Origin: Sinohyriopsis cumingii
Lineage: Eukaryota; Mollusca; Bivalvia; Unionida; Unionidae
NCBI GenBank assembly: GCA_028554795.2
Contig: CM068825.1
Coordinates: 158,043,053-158,107,052 of the forward strand
Direction: 5' to 3'
DNA: 64,000 nucleotides
Shown here piece by piece: positions 12,556 through 23,380 of this stretch (positions are counted from its first letter, which is position 1; every line of letters starts with the position of its first letter). The translations under genes were made by a program, and so were the position numbers. The notes beneath the pieces were generated by a model, which saw nothing but the letters and a program-made list of their open reading frames with translations, was not told the DNA's origin and did no database searches.

Positions 12556-13335
12556 ATGTTCCAAGATACAAGCTTATTGCTATCTTAGTTACAAGTAACA
12601 TCCCATGTAAAGTTACAAGTTTATTGCTATCCCAGTTACAAGTAACATCCCATGTAAAGTTACCAGTTTATTGCTATCCCAGTTACAAGTAACATCCCAT
12701 GTAAAGTTACAAGTTTATTGCTATCCCAGTTACAAGTAATATCCCATGTAAAGTTACCAGTTTATTGCTATCCCAGTTACAAATAACATCCCATGTAAAG
12801 TTACAAGTTTATTGCTATCCCAGTTACAAGTAACATCCCATGTAAAGTTACAAGTTTATTGCTATCCCAGTTACAAGTTGTTGTTGTTGTGGGGTTTAAC
12901 GCCATTTTTCAACACGATAGGCTATACATGGCGGCCAGTATTAATGGTGGAGGAAGAACCCGGAAAACCCCGGAAAGAACCACCGACCCACGAGAAGCTT
13001 CTGGCAGGCTTTCTCACATGCCCACATTGGCTGAATCTTAGACTCGAACCGCCGCAGACAGAGGTGAGATGGCAGTGATCTGTAACGAAGAGCGCTTTAG
13101 ACCACTCGGCCACTCGGGGCCCCTCCCAGTTACAAGTAACATCCCATGTAAAGTTACCAGTTTATTGCTATCCCAGTTACAAGTAACATCCCATGTAAAG
13201 TTACAAGTTTATTGCTAAACCAGTTACAAGCAACATCCCATGTAAAGTTACAAGTCTATTGCTATCCCAGTTACAAGTAACATCCCATGTAAAGTTACAA
13301 GTTTATTGCTATCCCAGTTACAAGTAACATCCCAT
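12556..13335. repeat. 47-bp minisatellite
   Basis: About 11 copies of a 47-bp unit (TTACAAGTTTATTGCTATCC, then CAGTTACAAGTAACATCCCA, then TGTAAAG). The copies are near identical, and the array is interrupted by a complete SINE at 12879-13123. Confidence 0.95.
12879..13123 (-). mobile_element. tRNA-derived SINE, family B, with perfect 14-bp target duplication
   Basis: On the minus strand it starts with a tRNA-like head containing box A (TGGCCGAGTGG) and box B (GGTTCGAGTCT), like Leu/Ser-type tRNA genes. It ends in a short (CAA)n tail. It is flanked by TCCCAGTTACAAGT at 12865-12878 and 13124-13137. Because the duplication splits one 47-bp satellite unit, insertion occurred after the array had formed. 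A second copy lies at about 59820-60056. Confidence 0.92.
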
Positions 13336-13394
13336 GATAGACAAAAGAGAATGTCAAGAGCCAGAAAATGATAACTCTACCAAAAACACACTTG

Positions 13395-13535
13395 ATAAAT
13401 CAAAACAATAAAAGGTATATCAAGCTCTATAAAACAGACTTGTCAAGACAGAACCCATAAAAGGTATATCAAGGTATATGAAACAGACTTGACAAGACAG
13501 AACCCATAAAAGGCACTTCTGGGTCTATGAAACAG
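13395..13535. repeat. Short tandem repeat (about 52 bp, 3 copies)
   Basis: Imperfect copies containing ACCCATAAAAGGTATATCAA and TGAAACAGACTTGACAAGAC. Non-coding intron sequence. Confidence 0.7.
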
Positions 13536-13819
13536 ACTTGACATGAGTAAGTGTATGAGACAATGCATACACCTTAATGCCTCTGAATATGTTCAATGAT
13601 TCCTAAGCTATGCTAGTCACAAGGATCTGTATTTTGAAGTAATTTACCTGGCAGATGGACAGATAGGGCTCTTGCACATCTTTACAGATCTGTTTCAAAG
13701 GTTAATATGCAAGGCAGCTAAGACTTTAGCAGAGCAGAAATGACAGACCTGTTTCAAAGGTTATTATGCAAGGCAGTCAAGACTTCAGCATGAATATAAA
13801 TAATGTAATATATATTAAC

Positions 13820-14053
13820 CTGCTGAAGAGCGACTATAGGTTTCCTCCTCATGGCACGGATCTGGAGCAGGGCTCTGAAAGGAGATCGGCAGATAGGGCA
13901 ACTACTAGCCTGGTATCGCAGCGATTCGGCACATGTACTGCAGAGGCACAAGTGTCTGCATGGCAAGATCAATGTGTCACGCATGTCAGACATGCAAATT
14001 ACACACTCAGCACCACTGTCTTCTAGTTCTTCATCATTATCATCATCTTCATC
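13820..14053 (-). CDS. MGRN1: MGRN1-like exon 8: C3HC4 RING finger
   Basis: A 234-nt phase-0 exon (acceptor CCATACAG|GATGAA, donor CAG|GTTAAT). After an acidic Asp/Glu run it encodes a full C3HC4 RING: ECVICMSDMRDTLILPCRHL, then CLCSTC, then CPIC. The RING of Mahogunin/RNF157 recruits an E2 and confers ubiquitin ligase activity. The segment around RDTLILPCRHLCLC and PFRALLQIRA is near identical to that family, which makes this the most diagnostic exon of the host gene. All eight zinc ligands are present. Confidence 0.96.
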
Positions 14054-14289
14054 CTGTATGGATAATTACAAACAATTATTCAAATGATGCATGTATCAAA
14101 CTTTGTGTTCTGTTTTCACTGTTACAAGTAACTTGTCTGCCCACTAATTACTGGAAAGAAAAACTGAATACATGTTGGTAATATTGAATAATAAAACATA
14201 CTGATCATTCTGAATACAAATATTAATGAAGCCATCTTAATAAATCATTGTCTAGGACAAAGACCAGGGAAAAACAGAACACAACTTGC

Positions 14290-14453
14290 CTTATTTTTCT
14301 CTGTGTGCTTATTTTCAATACCATAGATTTCCTGCAGCAGGTAGCACAGACCATCCACAAACTGTTTTTGTTTCAGGGGTTTGATAATGAAACCTCCATC
14401 CACAGAACTCCTCTCAATGTTAGCAAATGTCATGTGGGCATGACCATTGGCAT
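14290..14453 (-). CDS. MGRN1: MGRN1-like exon 7 with a GC-AG intron
   Basis: Starts after TTATCTTGCAG and encodes DANGHAHMTFANIE, then FIIKPLKQKQFVDGLCYLLQ and EIYGIENK. This matches the end of the conserved substrate-binding-like domain that precedes the RING in Mahogunin. The first codon is split with exon 6 (G + AT). The donor reads AAG|GCAAGT, a textbook GC donor rather than GT; the exon ends in phase 0, exactly as the RING exon requires. Confidence 0.93.
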
Positions 14454-14879
14454 CTGCAAGATAAATTATGAAATTATGCAGTTTTCTTCTGTTGGAAAAA
14501 AAGAAGAGATTTTTTTTAAAACGGGCAGTCAAACTGTAACAATCTCACAATGAAAATCTGCAAATGGTGACAACATGTTGGATACTGTATGCACCCTAAA
14601 AATGTTAACAACAGGCTGGATACTGTATCTATCATGATTAAGATCATTTGCTTCTGATGACAAATATTGCCAAGTATCATTTGAATTTTTTTTTTATCTG
14701 AGGGTCCTTTAATTGCATGAAGTGAGATCTAAGGCAAAGTGGAAACAGGTCAAAATTACAAAAGTGATCAGGTGGTCCAAATTAAAAGAAACTTCAGGTT
14801 GAACAGTCATCTTAAAAGATCTTAATTGTCCCTTATATTAAATTCCCAAATGTGTCAAGTGGTTTTCATAAAATCATAC

Positions 14880-15130
14880 AAAATGTCATATCGCTACAAT
14901 TGTGATTAGCACTGGATGCATCATGCCACAAACATGTAGCATCATGTCCCACCCAGTCACATTATCCAGACACCAGGCAGAACAGTCCTAACACTAACTT
15001 CTTACTGCCGAGCACCTAGCGAGGCAGCTGTTAGTACCTTTTGTATAAGTCTTTGGTATAACTCGGCCGGGGTTCAAATCCGCAACCATCTGCATCTGAG
15101 GTGGATGCTCCAACAACCAGGCCAACGGAA
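14880..15130 (-). mobile_element. tRNA-derived SINE, family A (copy 3)
   Basis: Shares the family body (GTCCCACCCAGTCACATTAT, CTAACACTAAC) and a decayed tRNA-like head (box B CGGGGTTCAAATCC region read here on the plus strand). The tail portion is truncated. Confidence 0.8.
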
Positions 15131-15749
15131 TAGTGCATACACATACAATTATTTAAATGGTTCATCATCTTGGAAGTCAATGACAAATTTCTAATGTGAT
15201 GATGATACCAAGCAATAAATGCTTAGAATTTTTATTCATTTTTCATAGAGTGTAAGGTACTTCCTGTAACTTAGCTAACCATAATTAAAGTTACATGAAA
15301 AAACAGAATGATGTCAAAGTTAATATAAGTAATTATCAACTTCAATGAAGTAGTTTGTCGCAGGACAGGAGGTCAATGAAAGACTTGTTCTATATACCTG
15401 GTTTTCGATGAGATGATGAAAATCTGTCCAGCTGAAGCATAACATATTGCAAAATTAACAAGGATCTCATAGTACAGTCGAAAAAAAATACCATGGATTT
15501 CATAATACTGTACAGCTTAAAAAATGTACCATGAATTTCATAGTACAGTCTAAAAAATTAACATGGATTTCACTTCAGACGTCTAAAAACAACACATATT
15601 TCATAGTAGTCTAAAATGGTAATTTGGATTTCATAGTACAATCTAATAATTTAAAAGATGTTTCCTAGTAATGAGTGGAATTAGGAGAAAACAACAAAAC
15701 ATTCAGTATCATAACATAGGCATGTAAAATAAGTTCAATAAGAACATAC
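15131..15749. repeat. Intron with degenerate short repeats
   Basis: Between 15470 and 15660 there are four to five imperfect copies of a roughly 60-bp unit around GGATTTCATAGTACAGTCTA. The rest shows nothing. Confidence 0.5.
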
Positions 15750-15813
15750 CTTGCTCTTCAACTGTACACTGTATTACAATAGGAATAATCTCTTTCTCAA
15801 TACTATGCTGCCA
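15750..15813 (-). CDS. MGRN1: MGRN1-like exon 6
   Basis: A 64-nt exon (acceptor CTCTTCTAG, donor AAG|GTATGT) encoding WQHSIEKEIIPIVIQCTVEE. It corresponds to the VFPVVIQAVVDE region of vertebrate Mahogunin. It starts in phase 0 after exon 5 and leaves one base that is completed by exon 7, so the splice phases close. Confidence 0.9.
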
Positions 15814-16486
15814 CTAGAAGAGAACAAACAAATAACACTTATGTTAATTTCCTTATCAAGCTAGTTAAATGGTCAGGAAATGACCAATACCATAACCATA
15901 CAATTATTTATAATAAAAGCTCTTTGCTAAATGAAATGTAAGCATTTTTTGAGACACATATCTAATACATTCTAGCCTGAAGTCAATAAGCAATAAATAA
16001 TTTGAAATTAAGTGAATCATTAGAGTTAGTTCATTTAACAAATGAATATTAAAATGTCAATTTTATGAAAAAAATTGTATATTTCCTGAACTCAAATACA
16101 TGTCTGCAATATTAAACACCCAGCTACTGGAGCTAAATCCACAAAATTGCTTTTAAAATATGCCCTGGGTCCAGTTCCATGTCACATTTTATTCATTACA
16201 TGCATGTTTCTGGATCAGCTTCTGTTTGCTTCAACCATGATGTGGAAATCGGGACAAAATATCAGATACTATAATTTACAATGACGTTATAAATCTTGAA
16301 TCCTTCTAAATCATATTCAAAGGTTTCCTAAAATTGAAAAGTTCTTCAACTTATGCTTTCTATTAAATAAAATGATATTTCATTGAAACTTGAAAATGAA
16401 AGGAGCATTATAACTCCTTTTTAACACTTCAACCTATGATAACAATCAAAATGTTGCACAAAGCATCATCTGCAAAAAAAATGTAA
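15814..16486. other. Intron sequence without visible features
   Basis: AT-rich non-coding sequence; no ORF, repeat array or RNA gene recognised. Confidence 0.5.
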
Positions 16487-16762
16487 ATTTTGCTGTCAGA
16501 ATACTGCACAGCTTTTCAGTACACCAATGTCGCTTAGTTAAGTTTGCTGTCAGAATACTGCATAGCTTTTCAGTACACCAACGTCGCCTAGTAAAGTCTG
16601 ATGTCAGAATACTGCATAGCTTTTCAGTACACCAACGTCGCCTAGTAAAGTCTGATGTCAGAATACTGCATAGCTTTTCAGTACACCAATGTCACAAAGT
16701 AAAGTTTGCTGTCAGAATACTACATAGGTTTTCAGTACACCAATGTTGCCTAGTAAAGTTGG
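16487..16762. repeat. 55-bp tandem repeat, 5 copies
   Basis: Five copies of a unit containing GCTGTCAGAATACTGCATAG and CTTTTCAGTACACCAACGTC. The copies are only slightly diverged. Confidence 0.85.
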
Positions 16763-17037
16763 CTGCAGACCAGTTAGAATATTCAAAGAAATCTTATCTT
16801 GAGAGACAAAAATGTATACTTCGAAGTTGAGTCTAACTTCAATCTGCCATCACATAATGCATCAGCAGATCTGGGACTTTGATAGCACTAATCAGGAGTA
16901 CAAACAACATAGACCCTGATCTACCATTGCATTATGCTATTCTCTTTGCATTTGGAGTAGATTTATAAGCGAGGACATAGAGTACCGTTTTTATTACAAA
17001 AGTGTCTGCATCATATACCTTGCCAACACAGAGCATA

Positions 17038-17190
17038 CCTCTCTCTAATTAAGGATTTATATGACCACTACTACTACTAATTGGGTAATATAAACAAAAT
17101 ACTCTCTAATTAAGGATTAATATGATGGCTATGACTACTAACTGGGTAATATAAACAAAAAACTCTCTAATTAAGGATTTATATGGCCAC
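17038..17190. repeat. 61-bp tandem repeat, about 2.5 copies
   Basis: Unit ACTCTCTAATTAAGGATTTA followed by TATGACCACTACTACT and GGGTAATATAAACAAAA, repeated at 17038, 17099 and 17160. Confidence 0.8.
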
Positions 17191-17231
17191 TACTCATAAT
17201 CACTAAACAGTATGTTACTGTTTGAACAGTA

Positions 17232-17558
17232 GTTAGTGTGTGTCTGTGATTTGGATTTTTAACCTAGCTGTAACAATTTTTCAGTCATATCGCTATGATG
17301 TCAGCAGTGTGACAGTTTATAGTGATGTCTAGCACTGGGGCATCATGCCACAGACATGTAGCATGATGTCCCACCCAGTCACATTATCCTGACACCAGGC
17401 TGATAAATCCAAACACTAACCTCTTAATGCTGAGTGCCAAGCGAGGCAGCTATTAGTACCATTTTTGTAAGTCTTTGGTTTGACTCAGTCGGGGATCGAA
17501 CCCATGACCTCCCGCATCCGAGGCAGATGCTCTAACCACTAGGCCACCGGAGCAGTAC
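17232..17558 (-). mobile_element. tRNA-derived SINE, family A, full copy with target duplication
   Basis: The best-preserved copy. On the minus strand it reads CTCCGGTGGCCTAGTGGTTA, then box B GGTTCGATCCC, then the family body, then a TGTGTG-rich 3' tail. Box A is TGGCCTAGTGG. It is flanked by the 10-bp direct repeat TTGAACAGTA at 17222-17231 and 17559-17568. The tRNA-like head marks it as an RNA polymerase III-driven SINE. Confidence 0.92.
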
Positions 17559-17568
17559 TTGAACAGTA

Positions 17569-18539
17569 TTTAAAGGCAGCTCAGCACAGTTGTGTCTATA
17601 AAGTGCCAAGTACATTTAGGTATCATAAAAAAGGAAAGAAAACAAATAAAAAGGCACAAAAAAAGGAAAAACATTAAAATACAAGTCTAATTTTTTGTAT
17701 AAATTGCACCGTTGCCTCTAATGCTATAAAGCAGGACACATCAGGCCTATTCTACAGCCTTGAGCCTACTGGCAGAGGGGGAAGCAAATGATGAATGAAA
17801 TATAGGTCTTGGTGACCTACTTTTGGAATGATAGTGTTATATAAATGATAGTATCCACATTTCAGATTGCATCTAAAAATGGGTGGTGCTGCTCTGTATG
17901 TTGATATAAATAGTGTTGAAATCATGGATGCACAAAACTTAAATTTGATAATTCTTGCTACATTTCATGATCCCCATGTGACAATTCACCAAGCTATAGA
18001 CAAGGATATCATTATGATGCTTCATTGTGATTTATTTCTAGTAAGTCCATCATGGGGTTTAGGAAATATTGTTGCTTCAAAAATCTTTGTGTAGTACCCA
18101 TTTTTTGTGGTTTTCATAGTTGCTTTGAACCATCAAAGTAAAGACACATTAAAAAAATGAGCAACATGCTATCCACAAGGGAGAAATTGTGGACTCCACA
18201 AACCACATATAGGATGGACACGGTTTTTGGAAAAGGAAGGTATCAGCCTGATAATTCTCCCTAAACCAATGATGAAATATGGTTGCTCATGTCTGCAATT
18301 AATTAGCTGCAAAATAGTGAAGGGGGGAGGTGTGTCTACCCTATTTATTTCACTATGCCAGTGATCTAAGTCTGGTTCCCAGACAGATGACCAGTGACAG
18401 GTGTCTGAACTCAGACACCAGTGACCAATGATGAGCACCAAGTGGTCAGTACTTACTGTGAATAATGATATGTGCTTGAATTGTCTTGAATTAAAAAAAA
18501 AATCAGTTAGGATATTTGTGACCACTGATTTTTATTTTA
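17569..18539. other. Intron sequence without visible genes
   Basis: No supported coding or RNA feature. A 75-codon open frame at 17867-18094 has no family signature and is not called. Confidence 0.5.
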
Positions 18540-20060
18540 CATGGATCTGCAGGTGCATTATGCAATAGAAATCTGGGCAGACACTGATCTGCAGGTGCAT
18601 TATACAAAAGCAGATCTGGGCAGACACTGATCTGTAAGTATACTAAGTAACAGCAGATCTGGGTATGCACAGATCTGTAGGAATATAATGTGACAGCAGA
18701 TCTGGGCAGAACCTGATCTTTAAATGTATCATGTGACAGCTGACTTGGGTAGAATCTGAACTGTAAGACTGCATTATGTTGCTGCAGATATGGGCATACC
18801 CAGATCTCTATGTGGGTTATGTTGCAGCAGATATGGGTCAACACTGATCATAAAGTGCAATGTGTGACAGCAGAATCTGGGCAGACCCTGATCATAAAAT
18901 ACAATGTGTGACAGCAGATCTGGGCAGACCCTGATCATAAAGTGCATTGTGTGACAGCAGAATTTGGGCAGACCCTGATCATAAAGTGCAATGTGTGTCA
19001 GCAGATCTGGACAAACCATGATCATAAAGTACAATGTGTGACAGCAGATCTGGGCAGACCCTGATCATAAAGTGCATTGTGTGACAGCAGATCTGGGCAG
19101 ACCCTGATCATAAAGTGCAATGTGTGTCAGCAGATCTGGACAGACCCTTATCATAAAGTACAATGTGTGACAGCAGATTTGGGTAGACCCTTATCATAAA
19201 GTACAATGTGTGACAGCAGATCTGGGCAGACCATGATCATAAAGTGCATTGTGTGACAGCAGATAAGGGCAGACCCATATCATAAAGTACAATGTGTGAC
19301 AGCAGATCTGGGCAGACCCATATCATAAAGTGCAATGTGTGACAGCAGATAAGGGCAGACCCATATCATAAAGTACAATGTGTGACAGCAGATCTGGGCA
19401 GACCCTTATCATAAAGTGCAATGTGTAACAGCAGATAAAGGCAGACCCATATCATAAAGTACAATGTGTGACAGCAGATCTGGGCAGACCCTTTTCATAA
19501 AGTGCAATGTGTAACAGCAGATAAGGGCAGGCCCTGATTATAAAGTGCAATGTGTGTCAGAAGATCTGGGTAGACCCTTATCATAAAGTACAATGTGTGA
19601 CAGCAGATCTGGGCAGACCCTTATCATAAAGTGCAATGTGTGTCAGCAGATCTGGGTAGACCCTTATCATAAAGTGCAATGTGTGACAGTAGATCTGGGC
19701 AGACCCTTATCATAAAGTGCAATGTGTGACAGCAGATCTGGGCAGACCCTTATCATAAAGTGCAATATGTAACAGCAGATAAGGGCAGGCCCTGATTATG
19801 AAGTGCAATGTGTGTCAGAAGATCTGGGTAGACCCTTATCATAAAGTACAATGTGTGACAGCAGATCTGGGCAGACCCTTATCATAAAGTGCAATGTGTG
19901 TCAGCAGATCTGGGTAGACCCTTATCATAAAGTGCAATGTGTGACAGTAGATCTGGGCAGACCCTTATCATAAAGTGCAATGTGTGACAGCAGATCTGGG
20001 TAAACCCTTATCATAAAGTGCAATGTATGACATCAGAGCTGGGCAGACACTGATTTGTCA
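18540..20060. repeat. 43-bp minisatellite, about 35 copies, with higher-order structure
   Basis: Unit of 43 bp containing GTGTGACAGCAGATCTGGGC, then AGACCCTTATCATAAAGTGC, then AAT. The left edge (18540-18840) is the most diverged. In the right half a block of about six units beginning near GGCAGGCCCTGATTATAAAG (about 19525) recurs at about 19782, a higher-order period of roughly 255 bp. Open frames within it are repeat translation. Confidence 0.95.
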
Positions 20061-20159
20061 GTACACAGCATGACAGGGCAGAGAATGATCTAAAAATGTT
20101 AAGAAGGTCTGGGTTAGTGTTCTTTGCACTGAAATGTGAATAGGACTGACATACACTAC

Positions 20160-20277
20160 CTCTTCCTCTGGGATCTTGGTGGGATTCAGAACATGTGTTG
20201 TCTGAGAAAACAACTGGTTGGCTCCACGCTTGTAGTGGTAAATCTCCGAGTTCATGGATGGATCTCTTGAGTGATAA
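20160..20277 (-). CDS. MGRN1: MGRN1-like exon 5
   Basis: A 118-nt exon with acceptor TTTATTAG and donor GAAGAG|GTAGTG. It encodes YHSRDPSMNSEIYHYKRGAN, then QLFSQTTHVL and NPTKIPEEE. The SEIYHYKRG segment matches SETVHYKRG of vertebrate Mahogunin. Its first base completes the Val codon begun in exon 4, and it ends in phase 0. Confidence 0.92.
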
Positions 20278-20784
20278 CTAATAAAGTAAATTGATTTCAT
20301 CACTTTAATCATATAAACTTCTTACTTTCAAGTAACAATAACTTCAACTACAATTTTTCAATTTCAGTCATAATAAACAAATTTTATATTGGTCAACATT
20401 AGCATCTTAAGATTCTCATAATTAATTAGTAGTTAAACTTTGATTAAAATAAATTCTACACAGCAATCTGTGCAGGCTAAATTCATATCCCATTAAAAAA
20501 ATTAACTAGGTTTGCCTCTGATAAAATTATATGAAATTACATGATCTTTCTCTCATCACTGAGACTTCCTTAGAAACAAAAATATGTAATATTCAGGACT
20601 TTATGAAAGAAAGAAAAATTCTAGAAAGAGCAGAATTATTATCCAGTCAAACCTGTCTGAAGGAAAGTGATAAAAACTGCTTCAAACAAAAGTTGTGTGC
20701 AAAAACAATGTTAATTCTAGAAAACCTGGTGAAATAGATTTTTTTTCGAATTTCAAGCATTTAAAATAAAAAGTGCCCACTTAC

Positions 20785-20943
20785 ACAATCTGGCCATTAT
20801 TGATTTCTTCTGTGGCCAAGTAATAGATTTTGATGGTACACCTAACATCAGAATCAAAAACAAACTCAATGTTGTACTGTGATGAAGCTTGATCTGCATC
20901 TCCACTTCCATCCTCAAGGGGTGTCTTCTCTGCATCATTCACC
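20785..20943 (-). CDS. MGRN1: MGRN1-like exon 4
   Basis: A 159-nt exon (acceptor TTGCTACTCAG, donor GT|GTAAGT). It encodes VNDAEKTPLEDG, an acidic linker, then YNIEFVFDSDVRCTIKIYYL and ATEEINNGQIV. This parallels the YSLEFTFDADARVAITIYC block of Mahogunin, part of the conserved N-terminal half that precedes the RING. The phase fits both neighbours. Confidence 0.93.
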
Positions 20944-21747
20944 CTGAGTAGCAACAAAAATATCTTTACATATGAATACAGTGAATCTAGATAATAAAAA
21001 TCAACAATATAGGTATTATTGCTGAAATCTGGATAACACCCCAATAATAAAAACAGACAGTGAAAATAATTTACTGCATACTGTGTTTTTAAGTTGTATC
21101 CAACTGTAACTTGAATTGACCCAGATCTGCTGTCACATAATGTCAAGTCAGATCTAGGTCTATGCAGTTTGTTACAAGTAATCAACAGAACAAACAACAT
21201 AAACCCTGACTTGTAAGCAAGTATATATGCCATTTATCCATTTGAAACATGTCCAGTTTTGCATTATCCTTCCATTGATTCATTGCAAAGAAATGATCAC
21301 TGCATTGCATTGACCCGACTCTTGTGTAAAGACAGAATCCCAAAAATTTTAAAGTTATGAGTCAAGATGAGATATATACAATAAAACCTGTCTTGCAAGA
21401 CCACTGCTATGACACCATCTGTCCTGCAACCAGATTTTGACTGATTATATAGTATTATTACCTGTAATGAAAGACCACCTGTTTTGAGATCATAATTTTT
21501 GGGCATAAGGGATTGTCTTTCAAGACAGCTAATGTAGCGCTGTTTTCACAAAATAGTTTCCGGTTTTTGCCTTTCTAATGGGATTATTGCTTAAGACACC
21601 TTTCCGAGAAATGTATTTTTAAAACCTGGTATTGTTGTCTATTTATTTAAGCAGTATTAACAGAACATACACATCCCTCTTGAAAGGACAATTATACATT
21701 TGCTTCTCAAAAAGATGCACAAATAAAAAATAACACTGCATATTAGA

Positions 21748-21929
21748 GTTGTTCCATTAAAACATATATTGGACCTTGAGAAGGCACTTTTAAAGTGGGG
21801 TACTCACCCATGATGCTATTTAGAATTTCTTATCATTTTAATATGAATTCTGTGAAATCAAAGTACCCTGGCATATACTTTTATAAAAACTGCCTTCCCT
21901 GGGTACCATGTATGTTTAAATGGAACAGT
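21748..21929. mobile_element. MITE-like inverted-repeat element
   Basis: About 180 bp bounded by an imperfect inverted repeat: GTTGTTCCATTAAAACATAT on the left and, on the opposite strand at the right end, ACTGTTCCATTTAAACATAC. No coding capacity. No certain target duplication could be read, so the class is unknown. Confidence 0.6.
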
Positions 21930-22018
21930 CCTTAGCATGATGACAGAAAGATGATCTCTGATCTAGTGAACACCGAACTCTCTCTTTTTCAGTAAGTGTT
22001 GGAACTTAAAACCTTTAC

Positions 22019-22107
22019 CTTACAAGCCTGAGAGTGTCCTTTCTTATGTTAATAAGACTCTTCAGTGTCTTAGTGGGTTCATTTCCCTGAGGAGATGGGT
22101 AGGGAAA
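22019..22107 (-). CDS. MGRN1: MGRN1-like exon 3
   Basis: An 89-nt exon (acceptor AAATTTCAG, donor AG|GTAAAG) encoding FPYPSPQGNEPTKTLKSLIN followed by IRKDTLRLVR. This matches the FPYVTP...EPVKTLRSLVNIRKDSLRLVR block of the family. It starts in phase 0 after exon 2 and leaves two bases of an Arg codon completed in exon 4. The intron upstream of it (to exon 2 at 49851) is about 27.7 kb and contains both the TIR transposon and the Polinton. Confidence 0.94.
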
Positions 22108-22582
22108 CTGAAATTTACAAAGGCATAATATCAGGTAAACAAAATACAAATACAGTGATCTTTAGGGCTATAAAAATATGTCCCACATACTCTGCTAAAA
22201 CAAGATCATATTAGAAACTTTCTTCATCACTAAACTAAAAATAGGCTGTACTAAAAAGACCCTGAATGCTCTACATACCCACTGTGTAAGAGAAATGGAG
22301 ATAATTACAACTCAACCTAATCAATGAAGATTAAAAAACAGGACAATGAGATCTACTTTTGGCAGCTGCATGTACCCATTTATTCCAGACCTGCCTGATG
22401 ATTCCCACAGATTGTACCCTGCAAAAGTGGCCAAAGTCAAACAACCTATCTTGGCCATGATATCTAAGTGTATTTCAGTGTCATTTTTAGAGTACACCTT
22501 CATTTTCAATCAATTATGAATTGAATTGTGTGTTTTTCTCATGGCAACTTTATAAACTCTGTATAAAATCAAGTACAAGGCT

Positions 22583-22697
22583 GCAGATGAGCCTGATTAT
22601 TGTGAGACTGGTTGACAGGAAGTATATAATGGTTCTAATTCAGATGAGCCTGATTACTGTGAGACTGGTTGACAGGAAGTATATAATGGTTCTAATT
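22583..22697. repeat. 57-bp direct duplication
   Basis: Two nearly identical copies of CAGATGAGCCTGATTATTGT followed by GAGACTGGTTGACAGGAAGT and TATATAATGGTTCTAATT. Confidence 0.85.
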
Positions 22698-23139
22698 CTG
22701 ATGAGGAAGGACAAAATAACTAAGAATCCATGAGCCACAAAATAATAATACAGTTGGACATTATCAGGTTTATGTACACAGTGTCATAAATATGGAAAGA
22801 AAAACTAAATAACAAAAGATTTTGTATTATCTTGTTTGATTCATTAATGCTGTACACAAAATGAAAAAATGGTAATGTACAGATAACACTGGTCAACAGT
22901 GAAATCATTACTGACTTGAAAAGGCCCTAATCTGTAGTATTTTGGTGTGCCGAACACGAATATAACCGTGAAAAATTTGTATTGGCTCTCGTTTTGAAGA
23001 TATTCATATACCTCATTTTCTATGTTTCACTGTGTAAATTTCTCCAGTAGGACTGCAGCAACATCCGGAATAATGATGTAACATTGCATAATACCATCAT
23101 GCTCACATCATCCACAGTTGATTGCATCATTTTCTGATG

Positions 23140-23270
23140 CAATGCAATACTAATGCCATGCGGCTGCTGAAGTAAGTTGACGTCAGCAGTGTACTATACA
23201 TGTGTAGGCCTATTATACTAATGCCAGGCGGCTGCTGAAGCTGACGTAAGCAGTGTACTATATAAAGCCC
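23140..23270 (+). promoter_or_regulatory. Duplicated promoter-like segment before the 562-aa ORF
   Basis: Two copies of a roughly 75-bp segment (AATGCCATGCGGCTGCTGAA, then GACGTCAGCAGTGTACTATA). The second copy ends in TACTATATAAAGCCC, a good TATA box about 130 bp upstream of the ATG at 23381. The first copy holds a GACGTC palindrome. This looks like the element's own promoter. Confidence 0.55.
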
Positions 23271-23380
23271 AATCAGATAGGTTCAGCATTTAAAATATTT
23301 TAGACGTTGTGCGAGACAGTTCAAGCTACTGTTACATAAAACTTATTATTTTATCCATTTACGTACAATAAAGAACAGTA

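Noticed and set aside
11774-12692. Several plus-strand ORFs of 64-114 codons with YVPA/CSS repeats
   Set aside because: They translate the 23-bp and 47-bp minisatellites.
12879-13123. tRNA gene
   Set aside because: Box A and B are present, but the sequence continues into a SINE body, is flanked by a target duplication and recurs elsewhere; no proper acceptor stem.
17867-18094. 75-codon plus-strand ORF as a gene
   Set aside because: No family signature, no promoter or splice context, within an intron of AT-rich DNA.
18503-19034. Minus-strand ORFs of 86-113 codons
   Set aside because: Repeat translation of the diverged 43-bp satellite.
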